A stretch of 33,451 nt of DNA from an uncultured Eubacteriales bacterium (GTDB taxonomy: Bacteria; Bacillota_A; Clostridia; Peptostreptococcales; Anaerovoracaceae), in contig CADATR010000003.1 of assembly GCA_902790885.1 (NCBI GenBank), positions 1-33,451 on the forward strand. Direction: 5' to 3'. Positions within the stretch are counted from its first letter, which is position 1; every line of letters begins with the position of its first letter. The notes beneath the pieces were generated by a model. The model had not been told where the DNA came from. It did no database searches and worked only from the letters and a program-made list of their open reading frames with translations. The translations under genes and the position numbers were made by a program. Shown piece after piece: positions 7,360 to 16,865 of the stretch.

Positions 7360-9309
7360 ATGCCTGATATCAATTATCTCAAGCTTCTTGCAGAGAAGTA
7401 TCCTAACCGCCAGAGAGCAAGGACCGAGATCATAAACCTGAGAGCGATCCTGGCTCTTCCTAAAGCGACTGAGTTCTTTCTCAGCGACATCCACGGTGAG
7501 TACGATGCTTTCCATCACTTCGTGAGGAGCGGCTCCGGAATGATCCGCATGAGAATAGACGAGGTATTCGGAAACATACTGACTGAAAGCGAGTGTGATG
7601 CTCTCGCTTCGCTCATCTACAATCCTGAAGCGGAGATGGCGAGGAGAGAACAAAGCGAACATGATTTCGACGCATGGTGCAGGGTGTCCATCAGAAGACT
7701 GATAGCTATCTGCCGTGTCGTATCCAACAAATACACCAGATCAAAGGTGAAAAAACGTCTGCCGGTGCTGTCTTCATACATCATGGACGAGCTGCTGTTC
7801 TCCGATGATGTTCCTGACAGGCACAAATATTATGATGAGATCATCGACACACTGATCGAATACGGAGCTGCCAGGGAATTCATCACTGACATCACTGAGA
7901 CCATCGCCAACATGACTGTCGACAGACTTCATATCATCGGAGACATTTTTGACAGAGGCCCTAAGTCGCACGTGATAATGGATTATCTCATGGCCAACCG
8001 CGGCATCGATATACAGTGGGGCAACCACGACATACTCTGGATGGGAGCGGCGTGCGGCAACAGATCATGCATAGCCACGATGATCCGTATCAATGTGAGA
8101 TATAACAACTTCGACATGCTCGAGGTAGGCTACGGGTTCAACCTGCGTCCGCTGGCATCGCTGGCAGCACATATCTACAAGGATGACCCTTGTGAATATT
8201 TCAAGCCTAACGTGCTTGAGACAAATAAATACGACCCGATCCCGCCTTCACTTGCGGCAAAGATGCACAAGATGATCTCGATCATCCAGTTCAAGATAGA
8301 GGGACAGGAGATACTGGCTCATCCGGAATATCACCTCGAGCACAGGAACCTGCTCGACAAGATCGACTTTGAAAAGGGAACTGTCAAAATTGAGGGCGTT
8401 GAGTACCCGATGAGAGACATGAATTTCCCGACGGTAGATCCGAAGGACCCTTATAGGCTGACCGATGAGGAAGAAGAGGTAATGGTAGCCCTTGAGTCTT
8501 CGATCATCAACTCCGAGAAGCTGCAGAGGCATATAAACTACATGTTCACGCATGGCTCGCTCTTCAAGGTTATGAACAACAACCTCCTCTATCACGGATG
8601 TATGATCCTCAACGAGAGAGGAAACTTCAAGAACGTAGAGATCGAAGGGAAAAAATACAAGGGCGCCGCTTACATGCGCAAGCTCGATCAGATGATAAGA
8701 GACGCCCGCGGAAAGCAGCCTGACGGCAGAACATCCGCCGAGGCCGCATCAATAATGTGGTATCTGTGGCTTTCTGAGGATTCACCTCTCTTCGGCAAGG
8801 ACAAGATGACTACCTTCGAGAGGTATTTCATCGAAGACAAAGCCACACACAAAGAGAACAAGGTGCCTTATTACAAACTGATCGATGACGAAAAGCTCGC
8901 GGACAAGATCCTCAGGGAATTCGGCATCGACCCTGAGATCGGAAGGATACTTAACGGGCATGTGCCTGTAAAACTGGTAAAGGGAGAGAAGCCGGTAAAG
9001 GCAAACGGAAAGATCTTCATCATAGACGGTGGTATTTCCAAGGCATATCACAAAACAACAGGTATCGCCGGTTATACAGCCATAATGACTTCAAAGCACA
9101 TGTATCTGGCTGAGCATCAGCCTTACGAGCCTCTTCAGGCTGACGGCACACAGACCTTCCACAGGCCTATTATGCACCTGGTGCACACAGTGCCGGAGAG
9201 ACTGAGGATCAGAGATACCGACAACGGAGCTGAGCTGCGCGAGCAGATCGCCAATCTTGAGGCCTTGCATGAACAGTTCGTCAGAGGCGGCATCAGAGAG
9301 ATCTATTAG
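7360..9309 (+). CDS. fbp: Fructose-1,6-bisphosphatase, class III
   Basis: Gluconeogenic enzyme hydrolysing fructose-1,6-bisphosphate to fructose-6-phosphate; 649 residues, typical of the large class III (Firmicutes) type. It carries the metallophosphatase-like motifs SDIHGEYDAFHHF, IIGDIFDRGP, QWGNHDILWMGA and NGHVPVK, and a C-terminal IDGGISKAYHKTTGIAGYT. The start at 7360 is preferred because GGAGGA (7350-7355) lies just upstream; the in-frame ATG at 7348 overlaps that ribosome site and lacks one of its own. It precedes the glycogen genes, supplying hexose phosphate towards glucose-1-phosphate. Confidence 0.96.
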   Translation: MPDINYLKLLAEKYPNRQRARTEIINLRAILALPKATEFFLSDIHGEYDAFHHFVRSGSGMIRMRIDEVFGNILTESECDALASLIYNPEAEMARREQSEHDFDAWCRVSIRRLIAICRVVSNKYTRSKVKKRLPVLSSYIMDELLFSDDVPDRHKYYDEIIDTLIEYGAAREFITDITETIANMTVDRLHIIGDIFDRGPKSHVIMDYLMANRGIDIQWGNHDILWMGAACGNRSCIATMIRINVRYNNFDMLEVGYGFNLRPLASLAAHIYKDDPCEYFKPNVLETNKYDPIPPSLAAKMHKMISIIQFKIEGQEILAHPEYHLEHRNLLDKIDFEKGTVKIEGVEYPMRDMNFPTVDPKDPYRLTDEEEEVMVALESSIINSEKLQRHINYMFTHGSLFKVMNNNLLYHGCMILNERGNFKNVEIEGKKYKGAAYMRKLDQMIRDARGKQPDGRTSAEAASIMWYLWLSEDSPLFGKDKMTTFERYFIEDKATHKENKVPYYKLIDDEKLADKILREFGIDPEIGRILNGHVPVKLVKGEKPVKANGKIFIIDGGISKAYHKTTGIAGYTAIMTSKHMYLAEHQPYEPLQADGTQTFHRPIMHLVHTVPERLRIRDTDNGAELREQIANLEALHEQFVRGGIREIY

Positions 9310-9327
9310 TATGAAAGGCGGTAGCAC

Positions 9328-9423
9328 ATGGCTGTCATACTTAAAATAATGGGAGGAGTGCTGCTTGCGCTCTGCATATGGTACATACTCCTGCTTTACA
9401 AAAACAACAGAAATAAGCTCTGA
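9328..9423 (+). CDS. Very small membrane peptide (31 residues)
   Basis: Lies between fbp and prsW. The ATG at 9328 is preceded by AAAGGCGG at 9314-9321 and the frame ends at TGA 9421-9423. The peptide begins MAVILKIMGG, has a hydrophobic stretch over roughly residues 3-24 and ends in basic/polar residues (KNNRNKL), the standard form of a single-pass small membrane protein. Identity is unknown. Its short length leaves room for chance; the ribosome site and the protein-like composition support it. Confidence 0.55.
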   Translation: MAVILKIMGGVLLALCIWYILLLYKNNRNKL

Positions 9424-9438
9424 AATAAAACGACGATA

Positions 9439-9460
9439 CTTTTTTGTCTGAACAAAAAAG
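9439..9460 (+). other. A/T-rich perfect inverted repeat before prsW
   Basis: CTTTTTTGT (9439-9447) pairs with ACAAAAAAG (9452-9460) around a CTGA loop, ending just before the GGGG ribosome site of prsW. No T run follows on the + strand, so it is not a standard terminator. It may shape the prsW leader. Confidence 0.4.
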
Positions 9461-9475
9461 AAAAAGGGGACAGAA

Positions 9476-10213
9476 ATGCAAATGGACAGTAATCTTATGG
9501 CTCTGGCGGTAATACCGGGCCTGCTGATAATCATCTATGTTTATAAAAAAGACAAGGTAGAGAAGGAACCGATAGGGCTGATCATGAAGATCATCTTCTT
9601 CGGTGTGCTTTCATGCTTTGCCGCTGGTTTCCTCGAACAGGTAGAAAGCCAGTTCCTCCCGCAGTATCCTCAGGGATCTGTGGAGTACGCTCTGATTACA
9701 TCTTTCTGCATGGCAGCTTTCGTAGAGGAAATTGTCAAATTCCTTGCCATGAAGATCGGATCATGGAGATACCCGGGCTTCAACTACAGGTTCGATGGCA
9801 TAGTATATGGCGTATCCTCGGCAGTAGGATTTGCCGTGTATGAGAATATCATGTACGTAGCCAGCTACGGACTGCAGACTGCCATAGTAAGAGCGTTTAC
9901 CGCGATACCGCTCCACGCTTTCTGCGGAGTGTTCATGGGTGTGATCTACTCATACTCAAAGAAGGCGAGCATACTCGGACAGAAGGGCGCGTCAACGGCT
10001 TACACCATACTGGCGCTGATCGTCCCTATGCTTATCCACGGCACATATGACACATTCGCCTTCCTCGGGGAAAGGGGAACCATTCCTCTGCTAATATTCG
10101 TCGTGATACTGTACGCCGCAGCCATCTCTACTATCAAGAGAATGTCAGCTGCTGACTACAGATCGGGATTTTATCCGCGCGCACGCACGATCAACTACGA
10201 CGTTGAGATTTGA
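9476..10213 (+). CDS. prsW: PrsW family intramembrane metalloprotease
   Basis: A 245-residue multi-pass membrane protein with about seven hydrophobic segments. The family motifs are present: FVEEIVKF (EExxK type) near residue 83, a central ENIMYVASYG segment, IPLHAFCGVFMG with the putative metal-binding His, and LIHGTYDTFAF. B. subtilis PrsW cleaves the anti-sigma factor RsiW at site 1 in response to antimicrobial peptides and envelope stress; the substrate here is unknown and no sigma/anti-sigma pair is visible in the window. It lies between fbp and glgB in the same orientation. A GGGGACAG stretch serves as ribosome site. Confidence 0.9.
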   Translation: MQMDSNLMALAVIPGLLIIIYVYKKDKVEKEPIGLIMKIIFFGVLSCFAAGFLEQVESQFLPQYPQGSVEYALITSFCMAAFVEEIVKFLAMKIGSWRYPGFNYRFDGIVYGVSSAVGFAVYENIMYVASYGLQTAIVRAFTAIPLHAFCGVFMGVIYSYSKKASILGQKGASTAYTILALIVPMLIHGTYDTFAFLGERGTIPLLIFVVILYAAAISTIKRMSAADYRSGFYPRARTINYDVEI

Positions 10214-10231
10214 CACATAAGGACAGTTTAA

Positions 10232-12133
10232 ATGAGCAATATAAGAGAACAGCTTTCAAATGAGCTGCTGTATCTATTCAACAACGGCAAGCTCCATCAC
10301 GCCTACAGGACCTTCGGCGCGCATATAGCGGACGGAGGCGTGCAGTTTACGCTCTGGGCTCCTGACGTAAAGTCGGTCAGAGTGACCGGCGACTTCAACG
10401 GATGGGATGCTTCTTCTGCTATGGAGCACATCGGAGACACCGGAGTATGGACATGCTTTGTACCGGGAGCAAAAGCAGGGGATCACTACAAGTATGTGAT
10501 CGAGACCGCAAAGGGAGTGCTCCTGTCGAAGTCGGATCCGTTTGGATTCATGTCTGTAAGGAGACCGGGAACGGACTCCATCGTTACCGAGCTCTGGTAT
10601 GAGTGGCACGATGAAAAATGGATGAAGGAAAGGGCAGTGAAGAACACCTTCACCTCTCCGATGAATATATACGAGTGCCATCTGGGTTCATGGAAGCGCC
10701 CTGAAGGCGAGGACAAGTTCTACTCGTACAGGGAGCTTGCGGACCTGCTCGTGCCTTATGTGAAGGAAATGGGCTATACGCATGTCGAATTCCTGCCTGT
10801 CATGGAGCATCCGCTCGACGCTTCGTGGGGATATCAGGTAACGGGCTTCTACGCGCCGACATCGAGATACGGATCTCCGCACGGACTAAAATACCTGATC
10901 GAGACCTTCCACAGGGAAGGCATAGGCGTCATTCTGGACTGGGTGCCAGGACACTTCTGTCCTGACGACCACGGACTCAGGGAATTCAACGGAGACAAGC
11001 TTTACGAGAGCATAGTGCATCCTGACTGGGGAACCTACAAGTTCGATTTCAGCAGACCTCAGGTAAGGAGCTTCCTGCTTTCCAATGCGATGTACTGGCT
11101 CGATGAATACCATGCCGACGGCCTGAGGGTTGACGGCGTTACGAGCATGCTCTACCTGAATTTCGGCATCAGTGATGAGTCGAAAAAGAGAAAAAACAAG
11201 TACGGCGGAGATACAGACCTCGACGCTGTGGAGTTCCTCAAGGAATTCAACTATATGATCGGCACCTCGGCAAACGGCGCGTTTACAGTTGCTGAGGAAA
11301 GCACGGCCTGGCCTATGGTTACGCAGCCGCCTTCAAACGGAGGCCTCGGATTCCACTACAAGTGGAACATGGGCTGGATGAACGATACGCTCGAGTATAT
11401 GTCGACGGACTTCCCGTGGAGAGAGGGTGCACACAACAAGCTCACCTTCTCAATGACATATGCCTACAGCGAAAACTACGTACTGCCGCTCTCCCATGAC
11501 GAAGTAGTGCACGGCAAAAAGAGTCTCATAGGGCGCATGCCTGGAGACATCTGGAGACAGTTTGCCGGGATCAGACTTCTGGCGATGTACCAGATGACGC
11601 ACCCGGGCAAAAAGCTCAACTTCATGGGATATGAAATTGCGCAGTTCATAGAATGGCGCGAGTACGAGGGACTCGAGTGGTTCCTGCTCGGCTACGAGAA
11701 TCATGAAAAGTATCAGAGATTCATAAAGGATCTCAATCATATCTATACGGATCACCCGGCCCTGTGGTCAGATGACAACAGCTGGGAGGGATTCCACTGG
11801 ATAGACCCGGATGACAGAAGACAGAAGGTTCTTACCTATTACAGAAGATCCACACCTGCTTCTGAAAATGATACGGGAGAACTCCTTATATGCGCTCTCA
11901 ACATGGGCGTAGAGGCATTCGATGAATTCGAGATAGGAGTTCCGGAGCCGGGTTACTATAAAGAGATAATAAGTTCTGACAACGTCAAATATGCCGGAAG
12001 CGGCAGAGTCAACACGCGTCAGGTGCGGGCCAGAAAGAGGCCGAGGCACGGCATGCCGTATTCGATAACCATAAAGATGCCTGTTGTCGGGGCTGCAATA
12101 TTCAGAAAAAACTATAACAGAAAGGGTCAGTAA
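10232..12133 (+). CDS. glgB: 1,4-alpha-glucan branching enzyme
   Basis: Makes the alpha-1,6 branches of glycogen. 633 residues. An N-terminal CBM48 module (VQFTLWAPDVKSVRVTGDFN) is followed by the GH13 barrel and a C-terminal beta domain. The four conserved regions are seen: DWVPGHFCPDD, DGLRVDGVTSMLY with the nucleophile Asp near residue 300, VAEESTAWP with the acid Glu near 353, and LPLSHDEVVHGK. AAGGA stands before the ATG. glgP starts ten bases after its stop, so synthesis and breakdown enzymes are made from the same transcript. Confidence 0.97.
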   Translation: MSNIREQLSNELLYLFNNGKLHHAYRTFGAHIADGGVQFTLWAPDVKSVRVTGDFNGWDASSAMEHIGDTGVWTCFVPGAKAGDHYKYVIETAKGVLLSKSDPFGFMSVRRPGTDSIVTELWYEWHDEKWMKERAVKNTFTSPMNIYECHLGSWKRPEGEDKFYSYRELADLLVPYVKEMGYTHVEFLPVMEHPLDASWGYQVTGFYAPTSRYGSPHGLKYLIETFHREGIGVILDWVPGHFCPDDHGLREFNGDKLYESIVHPDWGTYKFDFSRPQVRSFLLSNAMYWLDEYHADGLRVDGVTSMLYLNFGISDESKKRKNKYGGDTDLDAVEFLKEFNYMIGTSANGAFTVAEESTAWPMVTQPPSNGGLGFHYKWNMGWMNDTLEYMSTDFPWREGAHNKLTFSMTYAYSENYVLPLSHDEVVHGKKSLIGRMPGDIWRQFAGIRLLAMYQMTHPGKKLNFMGYEIAQFIEWREYEGLEWFLLGYENHEKYQRFIKDLNHIYTDHPALWSDDNSWEGFHWIDPDDRRQKVLTYYRRSTPASENDTGELLICALNMGVEAFDEFEIGVPEPGYYKEIISSDNVKYAGSGRVNTRQVRARKRPRHGMPYSITIKMPVVGAAIFRKNYNRKGQ

Positions 12134-12142
12134 GGATTTCAG

Positions 12143-14566
12143 ATGATAAGAAACAAAGACGATTTCAAAACTGAGTACAAACGCATTTCAAACCAGATGT
12201 TCAGAAGAGAGCCTGAGCATCTCAACGACAAGGACAAATTCGCTGTTCTCGCGAGACTCGTGGATATTGAGGCTCAGGAAAGGACAGGCGCGGTAGAGAT
12301 TCTCTCCGCCAACAGAAAGAGAGAAGACAAGAAGGTCTATTACTTCTCGATGGAGTTCCTCATCGGAAAGCTGATGGAAAACTATCTGCTCAACCTCGGA
12401 ATTCTTGACTACGCGGCTGAGGGACTTGCAGATATCGGCACGGATATTGAAACGCTGTTCGAGGTGGAGCCGGATCCGGGACTCGGAAACGGAGGTCTCG
12501 GAAGACTCGCGGCATGCTTCCTCGACTCTATTGCTGCGCTCGGGATCAAGGGCGACGGCATGGGACTGAGATATAAATTCGGACTTTTCAAGCAGAGGAT
12601 CGTAAGCGGATATCAGATCGAAGAGCCTGACGCGTGGCTCGATGAAGGCTATATCTGGGAGAGAGCCAAGCCGTATGATTCCGTGATAGTAAAGTTCGGC
12701 GGCAAGGTAGAGAGAACTCTGAAGGACGGAGTCATGGAATACAAGCATGTCGACTATTCGAGCATCAGGGCCGTGCCTTACGATGTGCCTGTACTCGGCT
12801 TCGGCGGCCGCACTGTCAATACTCTGCACCTATGGGATGCCCAGCCGGTTCACGACACGATCGACATGAATGCCTTCAATGCCGGCAACTACAGCGAGGC
12901 CATGAAGGAGCGCAGTGAGATCGAAGCTCTTACCAGCATCCTTTACCCGGACGATACCAACGGCATCGGCAAGCAGCTCCGTCTCAGACAGGAGTACTTC
13001 CTGGTCGCTGCGGGAATCGGCATGATAATCAGAGATTACAAATCCAACTACGGAGCGAATCAGTGGAACAAGTTCCCTGAGAGGATCCAGATACACATCA
13101 ACGACACACATCCTACGATGTGCATACCTGAACTCATGAGAGTATTCCTCGATGAGGAAGGGCTCGAATGGGAAGACGCATGGAAGATCGTAAAGGCGAC
13201 CGTTTCGTTCACGAACCACACGGTACTGCCTGAGGCCCTCGAAAAGTGGAACATCCCTCAGTTCCAGCAGCTTCTGCCTAGGATCTACATGATAATCGAC
13301 GAGATCAACAAGCGCTGGCAGGAGAGTCTCCCTCTTGAGGCTGATGACTGGCAAGCGCTGAGCCGCGAAACTTCACCTCTCTGGGACAATGAGGTCAAGA
13401 TGGCCAATCTGTCTGTAATAGGAAGCCACTCTGTGAACGGAGTATCCGCTCTCCACAGCGACATCCTTACCAAGACTGTATTCAAAAAGTTCTATGAGCT
13501 GCAGCCGCAAAAGTTCAACAACAAGACAAACGGCATAAGTCACCGCAGATTCATGATGCAGGCCAATCAGGGACTCGCGAAGCTCATTGACAGGAGTATC
13601 GGAACTGACTGGCAGACAGACTTCGAAGAGATAAAGAAGCTGGAGCAGTTTGCTCAGGACAGCGCCTTCCTCGATGATCTCATGGCTGTGAAGAGACAGA
13701 ACAAGCTCAGACTCGCGAAGTACATCGCGGATCACATGCAGATAGAAGTCGATCCTGACTCGGTATTCGACGTGCAGGTAAAGAGGATACACGCCTATAA
13801 GAGACAGCTGCTCAACGGATTCAAGATCCTCGACCTCTACAACAGGCTCAAGGAAAACCCTGATCTTCCGATCCAGAACTACACATTCATCTTCGCGGGC
13901 AAGGCAGCTCAGGGCTACGCGTTCGCGAAAGAGGTGATCAAATTCCTCAACAGTCTTGCTGACATGGTCAACTCGGATCCTGTAGTGAGCAAGAGGATCA
14001 AAGTGGTGTTCATCGAGAACTTCTGCGTATCCAACGCTCAGCTCATTTATCCTGCAGCCGACATAAGCGAGCAGATCTCGACAGCCGGCAAGGAAGCGAG
14101 CGGAACCGGAAACATGAAGTTCATGATGAACGGAGCTGTCACGCTCGGCACCATGGACGGAGCCAATGTTGAGATAAGTCAGCTTGCCGGAATGGATAAC
14201 ATCTGCATCTTCGGATATTCTTCTGACGAGACTGAAAGCTACTATAAGCACGGAGGTTACTTCGCGCAGTATGTTGTCAGTGAAGATCCTAGACTCCAGC
14301 GCATGACCAACCAGCTCATCGACGGCACGTTCAGCCGCAGCGATTATAATTTCTGGGGCATCTACGACGCGCTTCTCAGGAGCAACGACGAATTCTTCGT
14401 ACTCGGAGATTTCGATGCGTATGTTAAGGCCTGGGAAAACATGGACAAGATCTATACAGACAAGGGGAAATGGGCACGCATGTCGCTGGCCAATATAGCC
14501 AACTCGGCGTTCTTCTCCAGTGACCGTACCATTGGTGAATACGCAAAAGATATCTGGCATATATAA
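12143..14566 (+). CDS. glgP: Glycogen/alpha-glucan phosphorylase
   Basis: An 807-residue GT35 phosphorylase releasing glucose-1-phosphate from the non-reducing ends of alpha-1,4-glucans with PLP as cofactor. The N-terminal half has KVYYFSMEFLIGK and DPGLGNGGLGRLAACFLDS. The C-terminal half has the PLP-binding segment EASGTGNMKFMMNGAV, with Lys near residue 658, followed by MDGANVEI. Length is normal for the bacterial enzyme. AAGGAT lies just before the ATG. Its product is the substrate of GlgC next door, so flux direction must be controlled at enzyme level. Confidence 0.97.
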   Translation: MIRNKDDFKTEYKRISNQMFRREPEHLNDKDKFAVLARLVDIEAQERTGAVEILSANRKREDKKVYYFSMEFLIGKLMENYLLNLGILDYAAEGLADIGTDIETLFEVEPDPGLGNGGLGRLAACFLDSIAALGIKGDGMGLRYKFGLFKQRIVSGYQIEEPDAWLDEGYIWERAKPYDSVIVKFGGKVERTLKDGVMEYKHVDYSSIRAVPYDVPVLGFGGRTVNTLHLWDAQPVHDTIDMNAFNAGNYSEAMKERSEIEALTSILYPDDTNGIGKQLRLRQEYFLVAAGIGMIIRDYKSNYGANQWNKFPERIQIHINDTHPTMCIPELMRVFLDEEGLEWEDAWKIVKATVSFTNHTVLPEALEKWNIPQFQQLLPRIYMIIDEINKRWQESLPLEADDWQALSRETSPLWDNEVKMANLSVIGSHSVNGVSALHSDILTKTVFKKFYELQPQKFNNKTNGISHRRFMMQANQGLAKLIDRSIGTDWQTDFEEIKKLEQFAQDSAFLDDLMAVKRQNKLRLAKYIADHMQIEVDPDSVFDVQVKRIHAYKRQLLNGFKILDLYNRLKENPDLPIQNYTFIFAGKAAQGYAFAKEVIKFLNSLADMVNSDPVVSKRIKVVFIENFCVSNAQLIYPAADISEQISTAGKEASGTGNMKFMMNGAVTLGTMDGANVEISQLAGMDNICIFGYSSDETESYYKHGGYFAQYVVSEDPRLQRMTNQLIDGTFSRSDYNFWGIYDALLRSNDEFFVLGDFDAYVKAWENMDKIYTDKGKWARMSLANIANSAFFSSDRTIGEYAKDIWHI

Positions 14567-14593
14567 GTTTTTTTAAACAGGAGGCTGATGAGT

Positions 14594-15724
14594 ATGAAGA
14601 AGAAAAAAATGTTAGCTATGCTCCTGGCCGGAGGGCAGGGCAGCAGGCTTTACGACCTGACTACCAGCATTGCCAAGCCGGCAGTATCATTCGGAGGCAA
14701 GTACCGGATCATCGATTTCGGACTTTCTAACTGCGTAAACTCCGGGATCGACACAGTGGGCATACTGGTCCAGTACAAACCGCTCGTCCTCAACAGATAC
14801 GTCGGAACGGGCGAGTCGTGGGATATGGCTGTAGCAGACGGCGGTGTACATATACTGCCTCCTTACGCCGGCGAGACCGGCGGAGAGTGGTATGAGGGCA
14901 CTGCAGACGCCATTTACCACAACATAGATTTCATCGATATGTATAAGCCTGAGAACGTTCTGATCCTTTCGGGCGACCATATCTACAAGATGGACTACAA
15001 CCTCATGCTGCAGGAGCACGAGAATAACGGAGCCGACCTTACCGTATCGGTAATCGAGGTGCCATGGGAAGACGCGAGCAGATTCGGCATCATGACTGCT
15101 GATGATGAAGGCAACATCGTGAAGTTCACCGAGAAGCCAAAGGAACCGGACAGCAACCTCGCTTCGATGGGAATCTACATCTTCAAGTGGGATACCCTGC
15201 GCAAGGCGCTGCTCGAAGACCATGAGAATTCCGAGTCGTCGCATGACTTCGGAAAGGATCTCATTCCGAAGCTCCTGAACGAAGGAAAGAAGCTCATAGT
15301 TTACAGATTCTCGGGTTACTGGAGAGATGTCGGAACAGTTCAGAGCTATTACGACGCTCAGATGGACCTGATGGACGATATCGAGAACATCAACGTCTTC
15401 ACAGGAGACAACAAGGTATTCTCCAACTCCAACATGTATCCGCCGCAGTATATCGGACGCGAGGCGAACATCCACAACTCGCTGATCTGCAACGGGTGCA
15501 CGGTGTATGGAAGCGTAAATCACTCGATACTCGGCTCGGGCGCTGTAGTGAGCGCGGGCTCGGTGGTAGAGGATTCGGTCATCCTGCCTAACGCGTGGAT
15601 CGGCCGCAACTGCCGCATCTCGAAGGCGATCATCAACGAGGGCGTTGTAGTTGAAGACAATTCTGTGATAGGCGACCCTGACGGCGAAGTACAGGTCTAC
15701 GGCAAGACGATTCTGTCGATCTAG
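14594..15724 (+). CDS. glgC: Glucose-1-phosphate adenylyltransferase, catalytic subunit
   Basis: Makes ADP-glucose from ATP and glucose-1-phosphate, the committed step of glycogen synthesis. Starting at 14594 the protein has 376 residues. It carries the nucleotide-binding [39 protein letters not shown] and [10 protein letters not shown], with a left-handed beta-helix C-terminal domain ([19 protein letters not shown]). The start at 14594 is 9 bases from the GGAGG at 14580-14584; an in-frame ATG at 14588 is only 3 bases from it. It is followed by glgD, its usual partner in Firmicutes. Confidence 0.96.
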   Translation: MKKKKMLAMLLAGGQGSRLYDLTTSIAKPAVSFGGKYRIIDFGLSNCVNSGIDTVGILVQYKPLVLNRYVGTGESWDMAVADGGVHILPPYAGETGGEWYEGTADAIYHNIDFIDMYKPENVLILSGDHIYKMDYNLMLQEHENNGADLTVSVIEVPWEDASRFGIMTADDEGNIVKFTEKPKEPDSNLASMGIYIFKWDTLRKALLEDHENSESSHDFGKDLIPKLLNEGKKLIVYRFSGYWRDVGTVQSYYDAQMDLMDDIENINVFTGDNKVFSNSNMYPPQYIGREANIHNSLICNGCTVYGSVNHSILGSGAVVSAGSVVEDSVILPNAWIGRNCRISKAIINEGVVVEDNSVIGDPDGEVQVYGKTILSI

Positions 15725-15744
15725 GGAAAGGAGGATACAGGAAC

Positions 15745-16848
15745 ATGAAAACGATCGGACTTATTTCCGCAAATTACGGCAGCTCTGAATTCGGAGCACT
15801 GCTTGACAACAGGACCCTGGCATCGCTCCCTTACGGAGGCAGATACAGACTCATAGACTTTGCTCTTTCAAACATGGCCAATGCCGGCATCACGACTGTA
15901 GGTGTTATAGCGCCTGTCAACTCGGGTTCGCTGATCGACCATATCGGAGTGGGCAACCCTTGGTCGCTCGCCCGCAAAAGCGGCGGACTTTTCGTAATGC
16001 CGGGTTCGGTTTACGGCATGCAGAAGTCAGGAAGCAGATTCCTCATGAGAGACCTGCTCAAGAGCCAGAGATTCTTCTTCAAGGACGATGCTGATTACGT
16101 GATAATGTCGGGCAGCACGGACGTATGCAACATGGACTTTGAACCGTTCATCAAGGCACACGCTGAGTCTGGCAAGGCCATCACGATGATGTACAAGAAG
16201 GTGCCTAGAGGAGAGGAGTACCATGGTTACTTCCTCGACATCAATGAGAGCGGCGGAGTAATGGCCGTACGCAATGAAAGCGTTGGCTGGTCGAATTACT
16301 TTGCTGACTGCGTCATCATCAACAGGGACTACATGCTCAACTTCCTTAAATGGTATGAAGCTCTCGAGTACATGGATATGATAGAGATCATACGCGACAA
16401 CCTCGGCATGATGGACGTCGGAACCTATGAGTTCAGAGGCTATCTCGGAAAGATCAAGGATCCGTGGCAGTTCCTCAAGGTAAACCAGGGAATGACGGAC
16501 TACGATATCCGCAACGAGGTATTCTGCAATCCAATGAGACCAATATACACAAAGGCCCAGGACGAAGCGCCTGTATTCCACTATCCTGAAGCGGATGTAA
16601 GGAATTCCGTGATTTCGACCGGATGCATCATCGAAGGAAGAGTGGAAAACAGCGTTATCTTCAGAAGCTGCCACATCGCCAAGGGTGCGGTAGTCCGCAA
16701 CTCCGTGATCATGATGCACGGCACCATCGGCGAAGGCGCTGTGCTCGACAACGTGATCGCTGACAAGTATGTGACTATCAATCCTGGCGTAAAGATCTAC
16801 GGCGGCGAGAGAGAGCCTGTTATCATCGGAAAGCATAACACCATATAA
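15745..16848 (+). CDS. glgD: Glucose-1-phosphate adenylyltransferase-like subunit GlgD
   Basis: A 367-residue GlgC paralogue. The N-terminus reads GLISANYGSSEFGALLDNRTL: the GGxGxRL nucleotide-binding signature of GlgC is gone, while PYGGRYRLIDFALSN is kept. The C-terminal beta-helix repeats are present (NSVISTGCIIEGRVENSVIF). In Firmicutes GlgD forms a complex with GlgC and raises its activity while being weakly active or inactive itself; the lost motif agrees with a regulatory role. A strong AAAGGAGG ribosome site lies upstream, 20 bases after glgC. Confidence 0.96.
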   Translation: MKTIGLISANYGSSEFGALLDNRTLASLPYGGRYRLIDFALSNMANAGITTVGVIAPVNSGSLIDHIGVGNPWSLARKSGGLFVMPGSVYGMQKSGSRFLMRDLLKSQRFFFKDDADYVIMSGSTDVCNMDFEPFIKAHAESGKAITMMYKKVPRGEEYHGYFLDINESGGVMAVRNESVGWSNYFADCVIINRDYMLNFLKWYEALEYMDMIEIIRDNLGMMDVGTYEFRGYLGKIKDPWQFLKVNQGMTDYDIRNEVFCNPMRPIYTKAQDEAPVFHYPEADVRNSVISTGCIIEGRVENSVIFRSCHIAKGAVVRNSVIMMHGTIGEGAVLDNVIADKYVTINPGVKIYGGEREPVIIGKHNTI

Positions 16849-16865
16849 AAAAACAGGGGTGGGAT

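Noticed and set aside
9439..9460. A/T inverted repeat before prsW as an intrinsic terminator
   Set aside because: The stem is almost all A-T, and A rather than T bases follow on the + strand.
13373..14560. Long - strand open frame (about 395 codons) opposite glgP
   Set aside because: It lies wholly opposite glgP, which has clear catalytic motifs. The antisense translation is low-complexity with no recognisable domain and no ribosome site.
14564..14578. T-rich stretch after glgP as a terminator
   Set aside because: GTTTTTTTAAAC has only a 4-bp A/T stem with no G/C hairpin before it, and glgC follows directly with its own ribosome site.
14687..15523. Long - strand open frame opposite glgC
   Set aside because: A shadow of the strongly supported glgC frame; similar shadows lie opposite glgD (16027-16836) and the GH13-GH77 fusion (20746-21804).
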